The position numbers and the translations under genes were made by a program. The notes under the pieces were generated by a model. It saw only the letters and a program-made list of their open reading frames with translations. It was not told where the DNA came from and searched no databases. Source: Micrasema longulum (lineage: Eukaryota; Arthropoda; Insecta; Trichoptera; Brachycentridae). Taken from it: DNA of 64,000 nt. Shown in pieces: positions 32,285-42,439 of the stretch. The stretch spans positions 1 through 64,000 of the forward strand of contig JAGVSM010000901.1 of assembly GCA_022494885.1 (NCBI GenBank). Reading direction: 5' to 3'. Numbering within the stretch: the stretch's first letter is position 1; each line of letters opens with the position of its first letter.

Positions 32285-32394
32285 TAAACTTTTTGAAAAC
32301 AAATATACATATTTTCGAATTAAATCTGTGTTTTAGTGGACATATACATCTTGTGCATGTACATTTACTTAAAAAAGCTTTAGTGTAACTTCAC

Positions 32395-32645
32395 GTTAGG
32401 GAATGTGGGATTCTGAGAAGAGTTTGGAAGAAGTGGATCTAGGAAAGGAGAGAAATAAAAATTTTATTGTATGTAAATAATTATAATGGCAACATTTTTT
32501 TTCCGGTAATATTAAATTGAATTTGATGGGCCATTTTTCAGCTCTTAAGGCATTACTTGTGTTGAACTAAAATTTTAATAAAGCTAATCAAAAATACGTT
32601 TTCATAATTTAACACAATTAAATTATAATGCAATTAAGTTCAAGA
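32395..32645. other. Unannotated AT-rich DNA
   Basis: GGGAATGTGGGATTCTGAGA and GGAAAGGAGAGAAATAAAAA faintly recall the purine-rich non-LTR UTR at 3910-3975. Too short to assign. Confidence 0.35.
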
Positions 32646-32646
32646 T

Positions 32647-32908
32647 CATCATCATCATTACCTTTTCTTACCTTATGGTGCATAGGGCACTGCATTGGTA
32701 TACAAATCACAGCGTATCTTGACCATTTTCATTACATGAAGGTTAGATGATCAGTTTTATGTTTCAGGTTTCAGTCCAGGGACTATGAAATATGCCAGTG
32801 TAAAACCACCCTTTTAAAAAAATATTTCATGTTACCCATGTCGGGAATCGAACCCGAGACATCTTGCATGGTAGGCAAATGCGCTGACCATTACACCACA
32901 AGGCCGAT
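32647..32908 (-). repeat. tRNA-derived SINE, minus strand, complete-looking
   Basis: The minus strand has the head ATCGGCCTTGTGGTGTAATG, then GCGCATTTGCCTACCATGC, and a perfect B box, GGTTCGATTCC. The body includes GTGGTTTTACACTGGCATAT, and the tail ends with an (ATG)n run at 32648-32660. Closest of the copies to an intact pol III promoter. Confidence 0.85.
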
Positions 32909-33259
32909 ATTTTAACATAAAATTAAGAAAAACTACAAATAAAGATGAAAGATAAAAGAGAAAATAAATCTGTATAATTAAAGTGAATCTAAACAATTAA
33001 TATTCATAAAGTAATACGAACGTTAAAATGTTTTACATGTATATATTTTATAGCAAACTACGAGTATATTACCAATAACTCAAAAAGGTTACCATATTAC
33101 AACAGAGGTGGTGTTCTGAATTTTCTCTTCCCCCTAGAGAGTGATTAAATCAGGGATTTTAATTTTTTGCATGCGTTTACACTTTGCTTCATATCTGGCC
33201 ATACTGATGATTAAACGTCAAGTAAGTATGATAACGTGAAATCAAACATAATGATTTTC

Positions 33260-34381
33260 TTACAATATTTGAGTTTGTCCAAATGTTTGTAGATAAAAGA
33301 CTGGATTTCACCCCCTCGGGAGTCATTAAGATGAACTATTTACAACAGGGATGGAGAATAATTAAAATGAGGTAATATGGAAGTCTAGGCATTCACAGGG
33401 CTTATAACCTGTCATTGGCTGGTTTAAGTGGCCGCTTTACACGCTGTGTTACATTCACCATTTTGCCTATGTTCGAACATCCATATTTCTTTCATTCTTC
33501 CATTTGTTGATTTTAATGAAGATAAAGAGCTGAAACCTTTATTGTTGTGAAGAGATTCATCTGACTGAATTATTTCACATACTACGCAACGCCCAAAAAC
33601 AATTTTCCAATTTTTAAACTTCTTCTTGGACCAGTTGATTTTATTACAATATATGAAGTTGTCAAAATGTTCGAAGACAAAATACTGGATTTCACCCCCG
33701 CGGGAGTCACAATGACATGTCATAAGCCCTGTAAATGCCTAGATTTCCATATTCCCTTCTTTTAGGTAATTGGTTGAGCCGATAATTTGTTTCTTAGCCG
33801 TATTTGTGCTTTCAGAATCACATGTGGTAGATACTGGCTAACTTGATTTCCAGGTAATGTTGCCACGCCTGACGGGACATTTTGTTGATTGGCAACACTG
33901 CTCGTCCCCCGCACTACTCTTCGCTTTTTCAACGAGTTATGTTCTCACGCTTTTCTGATTGTTGAAAAGTATTTCTCGCTATTTCGCCGTAAAAGTTAAT
34001 ATAACTTAACGCCACAAATCACACAACGCCGGAAACATTTTATCATCCATCGCCATTGATCATCATCCGCTGCGCCGCCTCCAGACTCCAGACAATTGTG
34101 TGCATGCAGTTTTCCTGACCACCAGTTTCCCCGTTAGCGCGTGAGCTGATCCCCGACAAGGAAGAAGACTCAACACCAGGTTACTCAGTGTTATGTATTG
34201 ATTTTCTCTGGTTTTAGTACATCTTAATAGATTGTTAGCTGCATAATCCACTAGCTCACATCGGCAGCTTTGGAGAAAATAATTTAATTGTCCGCTATCA
34301 TAAAATACATTTAAATCGCAAAAGGAGAATTCTATTTACACGGATTCTCCAGTATTCTACATCCCTGTTGTAAATTGTTAA
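33260..34381 (-). mobile_element. Repeat X composite inserted in repeat Y, 11-bp target duplication
   Basis: Starts TTACAATATTTGAGTTTGTC, with an A part and CCCCTCGGGAGTCATTAAG. A full minus-orientation B part follows (33330-33640; TCATTGGCTGGTTTAAGTGG, TTCATCTGACTGAATTATTT), then a second A part (33650-33705). Finally there is a plus-orientation B end (ATGTCATAAGCCCTGTAAAT, TCCATATTCCCTTCTTTTA) that resumes only at 34353 (TTCTACATCCCTGTTGTAAA). So repeat X moves as a composite of inverted and direct monomers whose outer ends are TTAACAATATT-like and TGTTGTAAATTGTTAA-like. The 99-codon frame on the minus strand is non-coding repeat. Confidence 0.75.
33769..34352. other. Less AT-rich island of unknown nature inside repeat X
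   Basis: It splits the B end of repeat X, missing only about four bases at the break, so it is probably a separate insertion. Words include TGTTGCCACGCCTGACGGG, TTGGCAACACTGCTCG and TGCGCCGCCTCCAGACTCC. No reading frame, tRNA-like box or inverted termini were recognised; an LTR or a captured promoter-like fragment is possible. Confidence 0.5.
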
Positions 34382-34560
34382 TAATGATTTTCATTTAGAG
34401 CGTTATTGCGAAGCTTTTTCCAAAACACTTAATTAGGTTAAATTAACCAAGCCGTATTGATATTTTTCTGATTTTTAAACATCATTTGATGTTTCATAAT
34501 TAGTGTGGCCATTATATGAAGCAAAGTGTCGTCGCATTCAAAAATTTAAAATCCCTATAC

Positions 34561-35095
34561 TACTATCTAGTGAGTAAAGAAGTTTTAGAATAACACCGCA
34601 GAGATGCTTATAATACAATAACATGTTTTGTTTAAATATTTTATAATAAGCTCGGGACCTCTAGGTGATAGTCAAACATGCTAACCGCCTTATGAAAAAG
34701 CGGAAAAAGTAAGATTCCCACAGCCAAGTTTTCTCTAAGTGTGATCGTATTATGAAAAGCGTAAAACACAAAGTGAAGTTCAAGATCCCTTACCGAGAAT
34801 CAATAAGTGTGGACTTAGCCTTCTTCCAAACGAGCTTAAATATTTTAAGTAAATAAACTTCTTTAAAGTAGATGCGGTATCCGTTGATTTCCAATTTCCT
34901 TTATCAAAGTGACTTTATTATTATTTTAAGTTCTAAGATTTTCACAACCTTTCGGAAATTGAAAATGTTTAATTATGCCGTGGGTGCTTCGTTATTTAAT
35001 TCATAGTCTGCGTCCAGGCGGATGAAGAATACAGTTCTGTGAGTGAAATGCTAAATACTGAAATAGTGAACCGGAATCCTGGACGAGTGATTTTT
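34561..35095. other. Unannotated AT-rich DNA
   Basis: No recognised gene or repeat. Confidence 0.45.
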
Positions 35096-35225
35096 ACTCG
35101 AAGACTGCTCTCAGGTGAAAATCCTAAAAAAGGACATCGAGTGGAAATACGTCCCCCTCGCAGTGGATGGTACATCCACCTATCACGTGATGCGGATAAG
35201 GGTTTGATGCTGATGATAATAATGT
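35096..35225 (+). repeat. SINE-like 3' tail of another type
   Basis: AGTGGAAATACGTCCCCCTC, GCAGTGGATGGTACATCCAC, CTATCACGTGATGCGGATAA, then GGGTTTGATGCTGATGAT. It has short palindromic words and ends in a GAT-rich run like the SINE tails, but the head is not seen. Both strands are open over about 80 codons; neither reading is recognisable. Confidence 0.4.
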
Positions 35226-35519
35226 TTTTATTTATTTCGAACACAAACAGGTATACAGGCTAAATTAACATTAATAAAAACTATAAAAAATGTATACATA
35301 GTAGGGCCTGCCGTCCAATTATATGTATTCAATAAATTATACTGCAATGAAGCGACAAAGTTTAAACTTTATAAAGAATAAAAAATATACTGTTTGTTAA
35401 AAAAAAATATATGGACAAAACAAGAAGATAGTGGGAAGAAAAATAAGGAAATTGATAAGAAGAGTGGTGAAGGATGATTCAAGGAAAGTAGGAGTGGAAA
35501 TTTGCATTTGATTTAATGA

Positions 35520-35650
35520 TTAAGAGTAAGACGATGTTTTTTTCTTTTTGCCAACAACGACGTTCCGGACAGCATTGTAGTGGCCATCATCTAGGCTGAT
35601 GTGGTATTCTTTGATATTAAATTTTTTGTCTTTGATGATTTCAAATTTGG
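35520..35650 (-). other. Coding-like or stem-rich scrap
   Basis: The minus strand reads KFEIIKDKKFNIKEYHIS, LDDGHYNAVRNVVVGKK and a stop at 35520-35522. The DNA GATGATGGCCACTACAATGC, TGTCCGGAACGTCGTTG looks more structured than the surroundings. No family assigned. Confidence 0.3.
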
Positions 35651-35654
35651 AAAA

Positions 35655-36445
35655 TATACTAGACTTTTTCCAGTGTCACAAAAAGCAGACTGAGCCCATA
35701 TTTAGTCACAAATCAATTTTGCTGATAATATAATGAAAAAGTTAACATAGGTATTTGAAGTAAATTTTTGTTAACCAAAACAGGTGCCACTGTTTTGTAG
35801 CAATAATTCACGGAAAATGTATACTTGTAATGCCGTATTAAACAGACTTTATGAACTCGGCAATAGTTATTCCCACGTATCGGATATATTTAGTGTAGGG
35901 TATAGTTCCTTTAGAACAAACCTTTTGAACTTTTTCAAAGAATAATTGGTAATTATATTTATTTATTTATACATTTCATAAAATAAAACAGTTTTCTGTT
36001 CACTTTTTCCAGCTATATAAAACAGTACTTACGATTTTCTTGTTATATTACTGCAAAATATTTTATTATTTAATTTGTTTTTTACATTTATTTTTAAACT
36101 GTTTCAACTTTCTACTGAATATGTTGTATAATTTAAAGGTTTTTTATTTTTTAATCTTGTATATTTTTTAGTTTTAATTTTTTTATAAATCTTGGGTAAA
36201 AGGAATTTTATGTTTTTAAAAAAAATAAATTATTAAGCCAAATATGTTAGGATTATAATTTTTTGTAAAAGGCATAAAATAAATAAATCAAACAAAGAGC
36301 TGTATATATACGCCTTATTCGAAGTGAATAGGAAGGATTGCCGGGGAAGAAGCCAAAATTCAGCATTTTGGCCAATGTTTAAGATTTTGATTATGTTAAA
36401 ATACAATATATTTTCTCATCTAAAAATTATTACCATTCCATGTCC
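35655..36445. other. Unannotated AT-rich DNA
   Basis: No recognised gene or repeat. Confidence 0.5.
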
Positions 36446-36450
36446 GTTCC

Positions 36451-36775
36451 CTAGTTGGAGCTTATCGTGTTCACAAAGAGCCTCCATGCATCTCTATCCT
36501 GGGCGTGCTCCCAAGACAGGTTTGCGTCTCGTAGTTCTGACATAAACTGCCGACTAACAGTCAGCAGCGGTCGTTCGGGACGTAAAAAACCTGATACCTT
36601 GTAAAGTAGGCAAGCGTAGTTAAGGCTCTCAGGAGGCATTCGCAGTGTATGACCCAGCCAACCATATCGCCTACGCTTGATGAAAGTTGCCACCGGAGTT
36701 TGCTGTGTCCATTCTCTTATTACTTCATTCCGCACACATACCCTAATCCGTTTTAAAGACAACATATCTTTCTTC
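36451..36775 (-). pseudogene. Non-LTR RT C-terminal fragment
   Basis: The minus strand reads VCVRNEVIREWTQQTPVATF, IKRRRYGWLGHTLRMPPE, then RPERPLLTVSRQFMSELRDA and NLSWEHAQDRDAWRLFVNTI. This is the NxxVxxxTxQxPVxxxIxxRRxxWLGHxLRM and SELRDxNLSWExAxDRxxWR ending of insect non-LTR polymerases, with the GRP motif mutated (RPERPLL). It is homologous to the end of the element at 54300-54940 and to the 24212-24331 scrap. Open for about 104 codons but without catalytic domain, so 5'-truncated. Confidence 0.85.
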
Positions 36776-37515
36776 GGATTTACTCATACAAGCAAGCAAT
36801 TTTTTTTTCATTATGAACTGATTATATTTCATCCTTTACTAACAAAATTCAGTAAGGAAAAGCGCGAACAAATATTTACATTTACAACTTTCAATGTCCC
36901 TTTTACTGTCACTCTAAAACCACCCCTCATCGTCTACAAGGTAGGGACTAAGGGAAGTTTAAATAAAATAAATAAATACATTCTTCATCCATTTCAAACC
37001 CCCTTATGTCGACAGTGTTAGGAAACGTTAGTTACTACTCTCTGGAGCACTCTTCTTTCTGCACTAAGTCAAACCACCGCTCACCCAAGATTCTTTTTTT
37101 TAAATTTATTTAAATCTTAAAGTAGGGCACACATATCATACATATTGTTATGTGTGTTCTAATAATAACATTGCAAATATATTTAATTTATACATTGTTT
37201 ATCACATACATATGTCTTGACCATTATTTTAAATTTTGATATGTTTTTTTCTTCATAAATATTTTTTTCCATTTCGTAATACTTTTAATTGCTTTAAATA
37301 AAATGGAATTTTGTGACTTTGCCTTTTTCCTAAATGGAAGTCTAATTTTGTTCTTTTCTCTAGTATTGTGATCGTGTTCATGCTGGTTCCGATCAATTTT
37401 TTCCAAAATTCTGTTTTTTTATTATAGTTTATAATTTTATGAACAAATATCATTGTATTGTAAAATATTCTTAAATATCTTTCGAGACACCTATTCTAAG
37501 GAGTTGTTTAGATCT
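36776..37515. other. Unannotated AT-rich DNA
   Basis: No recognised feature; two overlapping Lys-rich minus-strand frames at 37224-37453 are AT-composition artefacts. Confidence 0.5.
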
Positions 37516-37525
37516 TTCTTTGTTG

Positions 37526-37722
37526 CAACAGAGACAGAAAACATTTTTGAGAAGGGAATATGGAAGACAGGCATTTAAGGGCTTATGACCTGTCATTAGC
37601 TGGAGAATGTTACAGTGTGTAAAGTAGCTACATAAACTAGCCAATGGCAGGTCGTAAGACCTGTAAACACCTGGACTTTAATATTCCCTTCTCAAAAATG
37701 TTTTCCTTCTCCCTTGCAACCC
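37526..37722. repeat. Repeat X-derived hairpin, about 85-bp arms
   Basis: GTTGCAACAGAGACAG, AAAACATTTTTGAGAAGGGA and ATAGGGCTTATGACCTGTCA-like sequence on the left is mirrored by CAGGTCGTAAGACCTG, TCCCTTCTCAAAAATGTTTT and CTTCTCCCTTGCAAC on the right. A loop of roughly 40 bases carries GAATGTTACAGTGTGTAAAG. It is formed from two inverted B ends of repeat X and looks like a compact MITE in its own right. Confidence 0.8.
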
Positions 37723-37914
37723 CGTCTATTCACTCCACTACTTGTTCACCCCACTATTCACCCCATTGTAAAGTTAATAAGAAGGGAGTTATATTTTTTA
37801 ATTTTCTCTGTCGGGTTTCTAAGTTTAGTGAATAGTAATTTTAAAATATTATTGAAAGGTTCAAGTTTTTTAAAAGTCGGGTAATTTTCTTTGTAAGTAT
37901 CAGCATTTATTAAC

Positions 37915-38435
37915 ATACTACAACAGAGATGAAGAACATTTGAGGGAAGGTAATATGGAAGTCTAGGCATCTACAGGGCTTACGACCTGTCAATGGCTGG
38001 TTTAAGTGGCCACTTTACACACTGTGTAACATTCACCATTCTCCCTATATTTGAACATCCATATTCCTTCAATCCTTTCATCAGTTGATGTTGTTGCCTA
38101 GTATGTAGGTGAAATAATTCAATAAGATGATTTTCACCCGCATAAATAAAGGTTTCAGTTCTTTAACTTCACAAACATCAACAGATGAAAAAATTGAAGG
38201 AATATGGATGTTCAAATATAGGCAAAATGGTGAATGTTACACAGTGTGTAAAGTGGCCACTTAAACCAGCCATTGACAGGTCATAAGCCCTGTAGATGCC
38301 TAGACTTCCATATTACCTTCTCTTAAATGTTATTCATCTCTGTTGTAATATGTTAATATAAACAGCTCCCAGGGAGTTGAAACCAGTCCTTGTCTACAAA
38401 AATTTGGACAAATTCAAAATATTGTTTCTCACCAT
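37915..38435. repeat. Repeat X, head-to-head palindrome of two B parts
   Basis: The minus-orientation copy at 37917-38092 (CTACAACAGAGATGAAGAAC, TGGCTGGTTTAAGTGGCCAC) is mirrored by the plus-orientation copy at 38096-38355 (GTGGCCACTTAAACCAGCCA, TCTGTTGTAATATGTTAA). They are joined at GTTGATGTTGTTGCCTAG. The A part CAGCTCCCAGGGAGTTGAAA, CCAGTCCTTGTCTAC follows at 38363-38400. Arms are about 170 bp with high identity. Confidence 0.8.
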
Positions 38436-38439
38436 TTAT

Positions 38440-38900
38440 GGTGTTTCGTATGACGTAAAAATAAGTTGAGAGAATTTAAATACTTTTTCCACTAGTGATT
38501 TTTAAATCATCAAATATTGTACCCCAAAATTCAATATTTTGATTATTCTACTCAGTTTCTTGACCTTTTTTTTGGAAAATTGAGTAAAAAAAGGTAACAA
38601 TTTCAAAGAAAAATTGGACAACTTTTAAAGCATTGAATGTTGTTTCACGTAAAAGTATTACATATTATACATGTAAAAGAAAACTGGAGTTAGCAGTAGT
38701 TTTTACTGTGACTCTTACATAAGTTTTATAAGTGACTGAACTTTAACTTCCTTCGCAAAACTAGTTTACTGTTTTGTGAAAAAACGTTAGTAGCATTTTT
38801 GTTTGTTAAAAAAACATTGTATAAAGTTGGAAGCGGACATGGGTTAAATTATTAAGTGAGCAAAAATAACAAAACGATGGTTATAAATAGGCTGTTATCA
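38440..38900. other. Unannotated AT-rich DNA
   Basis: No recognised gene or repeat. Confidence 0.5.
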
Positions 38901-38904
38901 ATCG

Positions 38905-39050
38905 TCTTCCAGTGGTGCATATGACAGTGGATCGATAATTCATTTTATCTTGATCATTTTACATCTACATGGAGGCAAGATGTTGAACTTGCCCAGAGTC
39001 GAACCCACCTAGGCGAGGTCAGCAAACACCCTGACCAAACAAAACACCAA
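38905..39050 (-). repeat. Diverged SINE, minus strand
   Basis: Head with B box complement AGTCGAACCC (minus: GGGTTCGACT). The body has CTTGATCATTTTACATCTAC, ATGGAGGCAAGATG and the tail word GGTGCATA. More diverged than the other copies. Confidence 0.55.
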
Positions 39051-39054
39051 ATTT

Positions 39055-39635
39055 CTGCCCGATTTCCTTATTCAGGATTTTTATTTTTTCCCATGAGCAG
39101 TCATCGAGTCTTATTACTGATTGATTTGTAGGATTTTGGAGGTTTGGGGTGTGGGAGCTCATACCCTAGTAGGAGATTGACCGAAAAAACGATGTTGATG
39201 TTTGATGCGTATTTATTACATGGCAAAAAATAATGAATTGAATTATATCGCGCGAGTGTTACGCCGACGATGCGTTTAACTAACTGGGTTGACTGACATA
39301 GGCTGCGTTTTTTTAATCTTCTTGTCGCCATGACGACAACGAAGTTAATGCACTTTAGGACGTTGCTTTTATGTGGACGGACGTCTTATGTGCAATACGG
39401 TTGCTCTTCCAGAATATAATGTATTTTATCTAATAGAAAACGCTGAGTTGGTTCCTATAGTCGTGGCTCTACATTTTAGGTAAAATCATTCTATTTTGTT
39501 TTATTTTGCGCCCAGAAGGCTTTTACATGACTGGTACAAAATTACAGTTTAAACGTTTCATTACAAAAGTTAATATAAATTATATATTAACATAAATACA
39601 TATGTATCTTAAAAATAGTTTTTTTTTAGTTATCA
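39055..39635. other. Unannotated DNA
   Basis: Mixed composition; a 76-codon minus frame at 39101-39331 has no motif. Confidence 0.45.
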
Positions 39636-39639
39636 TTAT

Positions 39640-39755
39640 CATCATTCCCTTTTTACACCTTATGGTGCATAGAACACTGCATTGGTAAACCAATCATAGC
39701 GTATCTTGATCTTTTTTTGTTACATGAAGGTAAAATGATCAGTCTTACGCTTTTT
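39640..39755 (-). repeat. SINE tail and body fragment
   Basis: ATCATCATTCCCTTTTTACA, CCTTATGGTGCATAGAACAC, TGCATTGGTAAACCAATC and TACATGAAGGTAAAATGATC match the 3' two-thirds of the SINE; the tRNA head is absent. Confidence 0.75.
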
Positions 39756-40079
39756 TTCAAGTATCGAATTGCATCGAAATAATAGATAAGAGTAGACGTG
39801 TACATAATTAAATATTATCAAAAATTAAAACAGTTTAAAGCAAAAAAAGCAAACTTTATGTATTAGTTAAGTGTAGGTAAGTAAAAAACAAAAAGTCAAT
39901 ACTTTTTACAGCGTTCGAATAATGTGAGTTATTTTTATTTTATCGCCGCGTGCCGTATGAATTTTTAATCTAAAAACCGACAGTGGAAAACGAAACATGC
40001 GCTTTCTCCATACTCGTTTTCGAGCCGGTGTAGTCTGACGATTGGATAATTTACAAAATAATTCTGTCTGTCAGACGCC

Positions 40080-40310
40080 ACAACAAAGGTAGACTCTAAT
40101 ATTGTACATTTATTCGGTACTTTGATACTTATCAGTCTCGTCGTGACCGAAATCGTCAGACTCAACCAAAAAAAAAATATATAAAATAATTATAACTAAA
40201 AGTGGAATAAAACTATAAAGTATTTTTATTATTATAATTAAAATGCAGTTCCATCAAGAAATGTCAGTAGAAAAACTCAATATATTATCAGTCTCATTAA
40301 ATCAGGGACG
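40080..40310. repeat. Repeat S, copy 2 (inverted relative to 20.8 kb)
   Basis: AGTCTCGTCGTGACCGAAAT, AAAAGTGGAATAAAACTATA, TTTTTATTATTATAATTAAA, ATGCAGTTCCATCAAGAAAT and GTCAGTAGAAAAACTCAATA mirror 20800-20960. Two further GTCTGACG/CGTCAGAC words (40025-40035, 40155-40165) suggest fold-back ends. Confidence 0.6.
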
Positions 40311-40499
40311 TCCAGTGTCATTCGCGATTTTATAAAGATTGATTGTTTCATTAAGAATTCTCCGCTTAAAAAGGAATGACAAGTTTAACAAATTAAGTAA
40401 AACGTTATATTATAAACAATCTGTTCAGCTCAAAAATTGAGTTTAAAATTGATGAATCTAAGAAATTTATTTTAAACTTTTCCCAACTTCATTACATGG

Positions 40500-40615
40500 A
40501 CATTGTAAAAAGGTGCCCATACTGTAAGCAAGTGTGTGTGTCATCGACTATTTAGCACGTGTGTGTGTCACTGATCGATCAATAGACTATGCCCCCCACA
40601 GCTTACATTGTGAAA
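40500..40615 (-). repeat. Repeat W-related scrap
   Basis: GTGTGTGTGTCATCGACTA and CACGTGTGTGTGTCACTGAT occur in tandem. In reverse complement they match the ATCGATGACACACACGTGT start of repeats W at 7812 and 10538, and CCCCCCACAG next to CATAGTCTATTGATCGATC matches GGGGCTATAGTTCATTAATC at 10517. Confidence 0.45.
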
Positions 40616-41480
40616 ATTAAGATTATGTCTGTTGAAAGCTCGCTCTTACAGAAGCATTAGTTAATAATTTAGTTTTACTTCAAACTAGCAAAGTGTAGCC
40701 CATATTTCCGTTCCGATTACTACTCGTGTAACGTACTTGATCATAATAAATATTTTATGATAATCCAAACCTTAGAGCTAAATTTGGATTTAAGATTCGT
40801 GCTTATATAGGTTAAGTGGGTACTCGTATGTTTGAGTATAAAGTATCAATGTAGGAGTTATGTATCATTAACAGACTTCAGGGGCCTTTCGGCGGAAAGA
40901 TGTGACATTTTGTAACTCAATCGACAAAAGTCGAGTAGTCTTGATTTTTTTGTCATGATTCTATTCTTGAAAACCCTTCGACAATTTAATTACAAAGACG
41001 AATGAAAAATTAGCAACACTAACAAATACGTGTTTATCTATGGCTCTCCTGCCACATTTAAACTTTTATTGTTTGGAGTCACACTTCTTCCTTTGGATAT
41101 TTTGTGTATGGAATGTATTATTAACAAACAATAGAACATGTTTTACTGAGACACTGCAACATTTATAATTATTATTTGTATTAAGATACATTTAAAAAAA
41201 ATAAAAAAATTTAAGTTTTATGTTGTGCACACAGTGTTTTATCAGTAGAATTACAGTGTTATTACAAAAAACATAAACCTAACACAGCCCCAATTACGTA
41301 CACAACACAGTATATAATACAATTTCTGACAGGACGACAAATTGTGACAAGAATGTGTTTAACGCGTGATTCCACTTGTGTGAAATATGGTGTTTGTTTT
41401 ATATTGTTTAAAAAATATGCTAATTATTATTAATTTTTAATTGAGGCTAATGTTATTAATTGAGGCTAAATATAGTTTGA
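40616..41480. other. Unannotated AT-rich DNA
   Basis: No recognised gene or repeat. Confidence 0.5.
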
Positions 41481-41484
41481 AAGA

Positions 41485-41706
41485 CTAAATATTATTATTG
41501 TTAATGAGACTCAGCTTCCGTTTGTAGCGGAGAACTGAGGCGTTAAATATATTAAGATCGCACATCTTCTTAAAATTGGCAAAATTACTTATCGCTCTTT
41601 CTAATAGAGAATTCTGAGCTGCTCTGGACTTGAATTTGTCGTTGCTCAGTAACGAAGTATGTCTAGTTCGACGAAGGGGGATATTAAAATTTGCTACACA
41701 AAATAT
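41485..41706 (-). pseudogene. Jockey-like RT C-terminus, still open
   Basis: The minus strand reads NFNIPLRRTRHTSLLS, KFKSRAAQNSLLERAISNFA, DLNIFNASVLRYKRKLSLIN and a stop at 41485-41487. It aligns with the fragment at 57182-57510 (VYVPLRRTRHTPLFQ, AAKNSPINRAITYF, DLDLFHDSVWQYKKKL). The match covers the segment after the polymerase, where jockey-like elements have the VPxRxTRH, NSPxxRxxxxxN and LDLFxxSxxxFKxxL motifs. About 70 codons, 5'-truncated. It lies directly against repeat U. Confidence 0.8.
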
Positions 41707-42435
41707 TTCATATTAATTTAATGGATTATATTTTATTACAACAACAAACCATCACGCCGTTTCCCCGTAGAGGTAGGCATATCGGATAATACGCCATATC
41801 ACTATTTTTTTGCATACAGACCTCACTTTCTCTACATGCATACATCTTATCATGCACGCACGCCAATTATTTTAACTCTTAACATGTCCATCTTCAAGTA
41901 TTTGTTGCATTTGATCGTGCCATGTCTTTCTCGGTCTTCCTCGTTTTCTACTTCCATCAACATTCCAATCAGAGATCCTTTTAGCCGTTTTTTTGCTGTT
42001 CATTCGCTTTACATGTACATATGTCCAAACTAACGCATCACCCCTTTCTTAATTTTGTGAGAATGCTTGTCTCGGCCTTACATAGTGCACGGATCTCAAC
42101 ATTTGCGCACTCATCATACATCGTTTTACCACCCATTTACCTATCGTATTATTATATACGTGTTATATTGTATATCTCTCAAATGCGTTTTTGACCAATT
42201 TTAAAATCAAGTTTCTAGTGAAACTTCTTTTGATAACCGATTGAAAACAAGTACAGTTATATTTGTCGCACATTTGTTGATATACCAACATCATAACATT
42301 TATCCGTGTTGTAAATTTAAGTTAAAATACAATAAATACTCGTCATTCAAACATGACTAAGCGTTTTACATGATGGAAGTTACCAGCTGAAATTACGATG
42401 TCGCATTCAATTGTCAATGTCGAATGCATTTGAAG
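41707..42435. repeat. Repeat U interrupted by an RTE/R1-like element
   Basis: TATTAATTTAATGGATTATA at the left edge and ATCAAGTTTCTAGTGAAACT, GTACAGTTATATTTGTCGCA, TCGTCATTCAAACATGA at 42205-42355 form the same series as 29945-30285, interrupted between about 41738 and 42175. No exact target duplication could be fixed. Confidence 0.65.
41738..42175 (-). mobile_element. RTE/R1-like retroelement 3' end inside repeat U
   Basis: The minus strand contains HVKRMNSKKTAKRIS, RKRGRPRKTWHDQMQQ, ILEDGHVKS-stop-NNWRAC, MIRCMHVEKVRSVCKK and AYLYGETA with a stop at 41752-41754, followed by a (GTT)n tail at 41738-41750. This is the same family as 1362-1638 and 13353-13651. It differs by a stop after GHVKS and changed RT motifs, so it is older than the 13-kb copy. 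Upstream on this strand (42040-42175) a weakly similar stretch continues before repeat U resumes. Confidence 0.85.
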
Positions 42436-42439
42436 AAAA

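Larger units (their letters stand above)
33120..34560. repeat. Repeat Y interrupted by a repeat X composite
   Basis: The left arm at 33158-33225 (TTGCATGCGTTTACACTTTG, CTTCATATCTGGCCATACTG, ATGATTAAACGTCAAG) is mirrored by the right arm at 34480-34550 (TGATGTTTCATAATTAGTGT, GGCCATTATATGAAGCAAAG, TGTCGTCGCATTC). The interior flanks 33226-33259 and 34382-34450 join into one sequence matching 4955-5040. TAATGATTTTC is present on both sides of the insertion (33249-33259, 34382-34392). Confidence 0.8.

Noticed and set aside
32110..32388. 92-codon plus-strand frame
   Set aside because: It runs through the ATACCCG fold-back MITE, whose palindrome produces open frames on both strands.
32820..32908. 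A minus-strand tRNA gene
   Set aside because: Same reason: it is the head of a SINE with a conserved body and GAT-rich tail.
33424..33723. 99-codon minus-strand frame
   Set aside because: Entirely inside repeat X; the same repeat is full of stops elsewhere.
33857..34359. An LTR bounded by TGTTG...CTACA
   Set aside because: Possible terminal dinucleotides exist, but flanking bases show no target duplication and no second copy is present.
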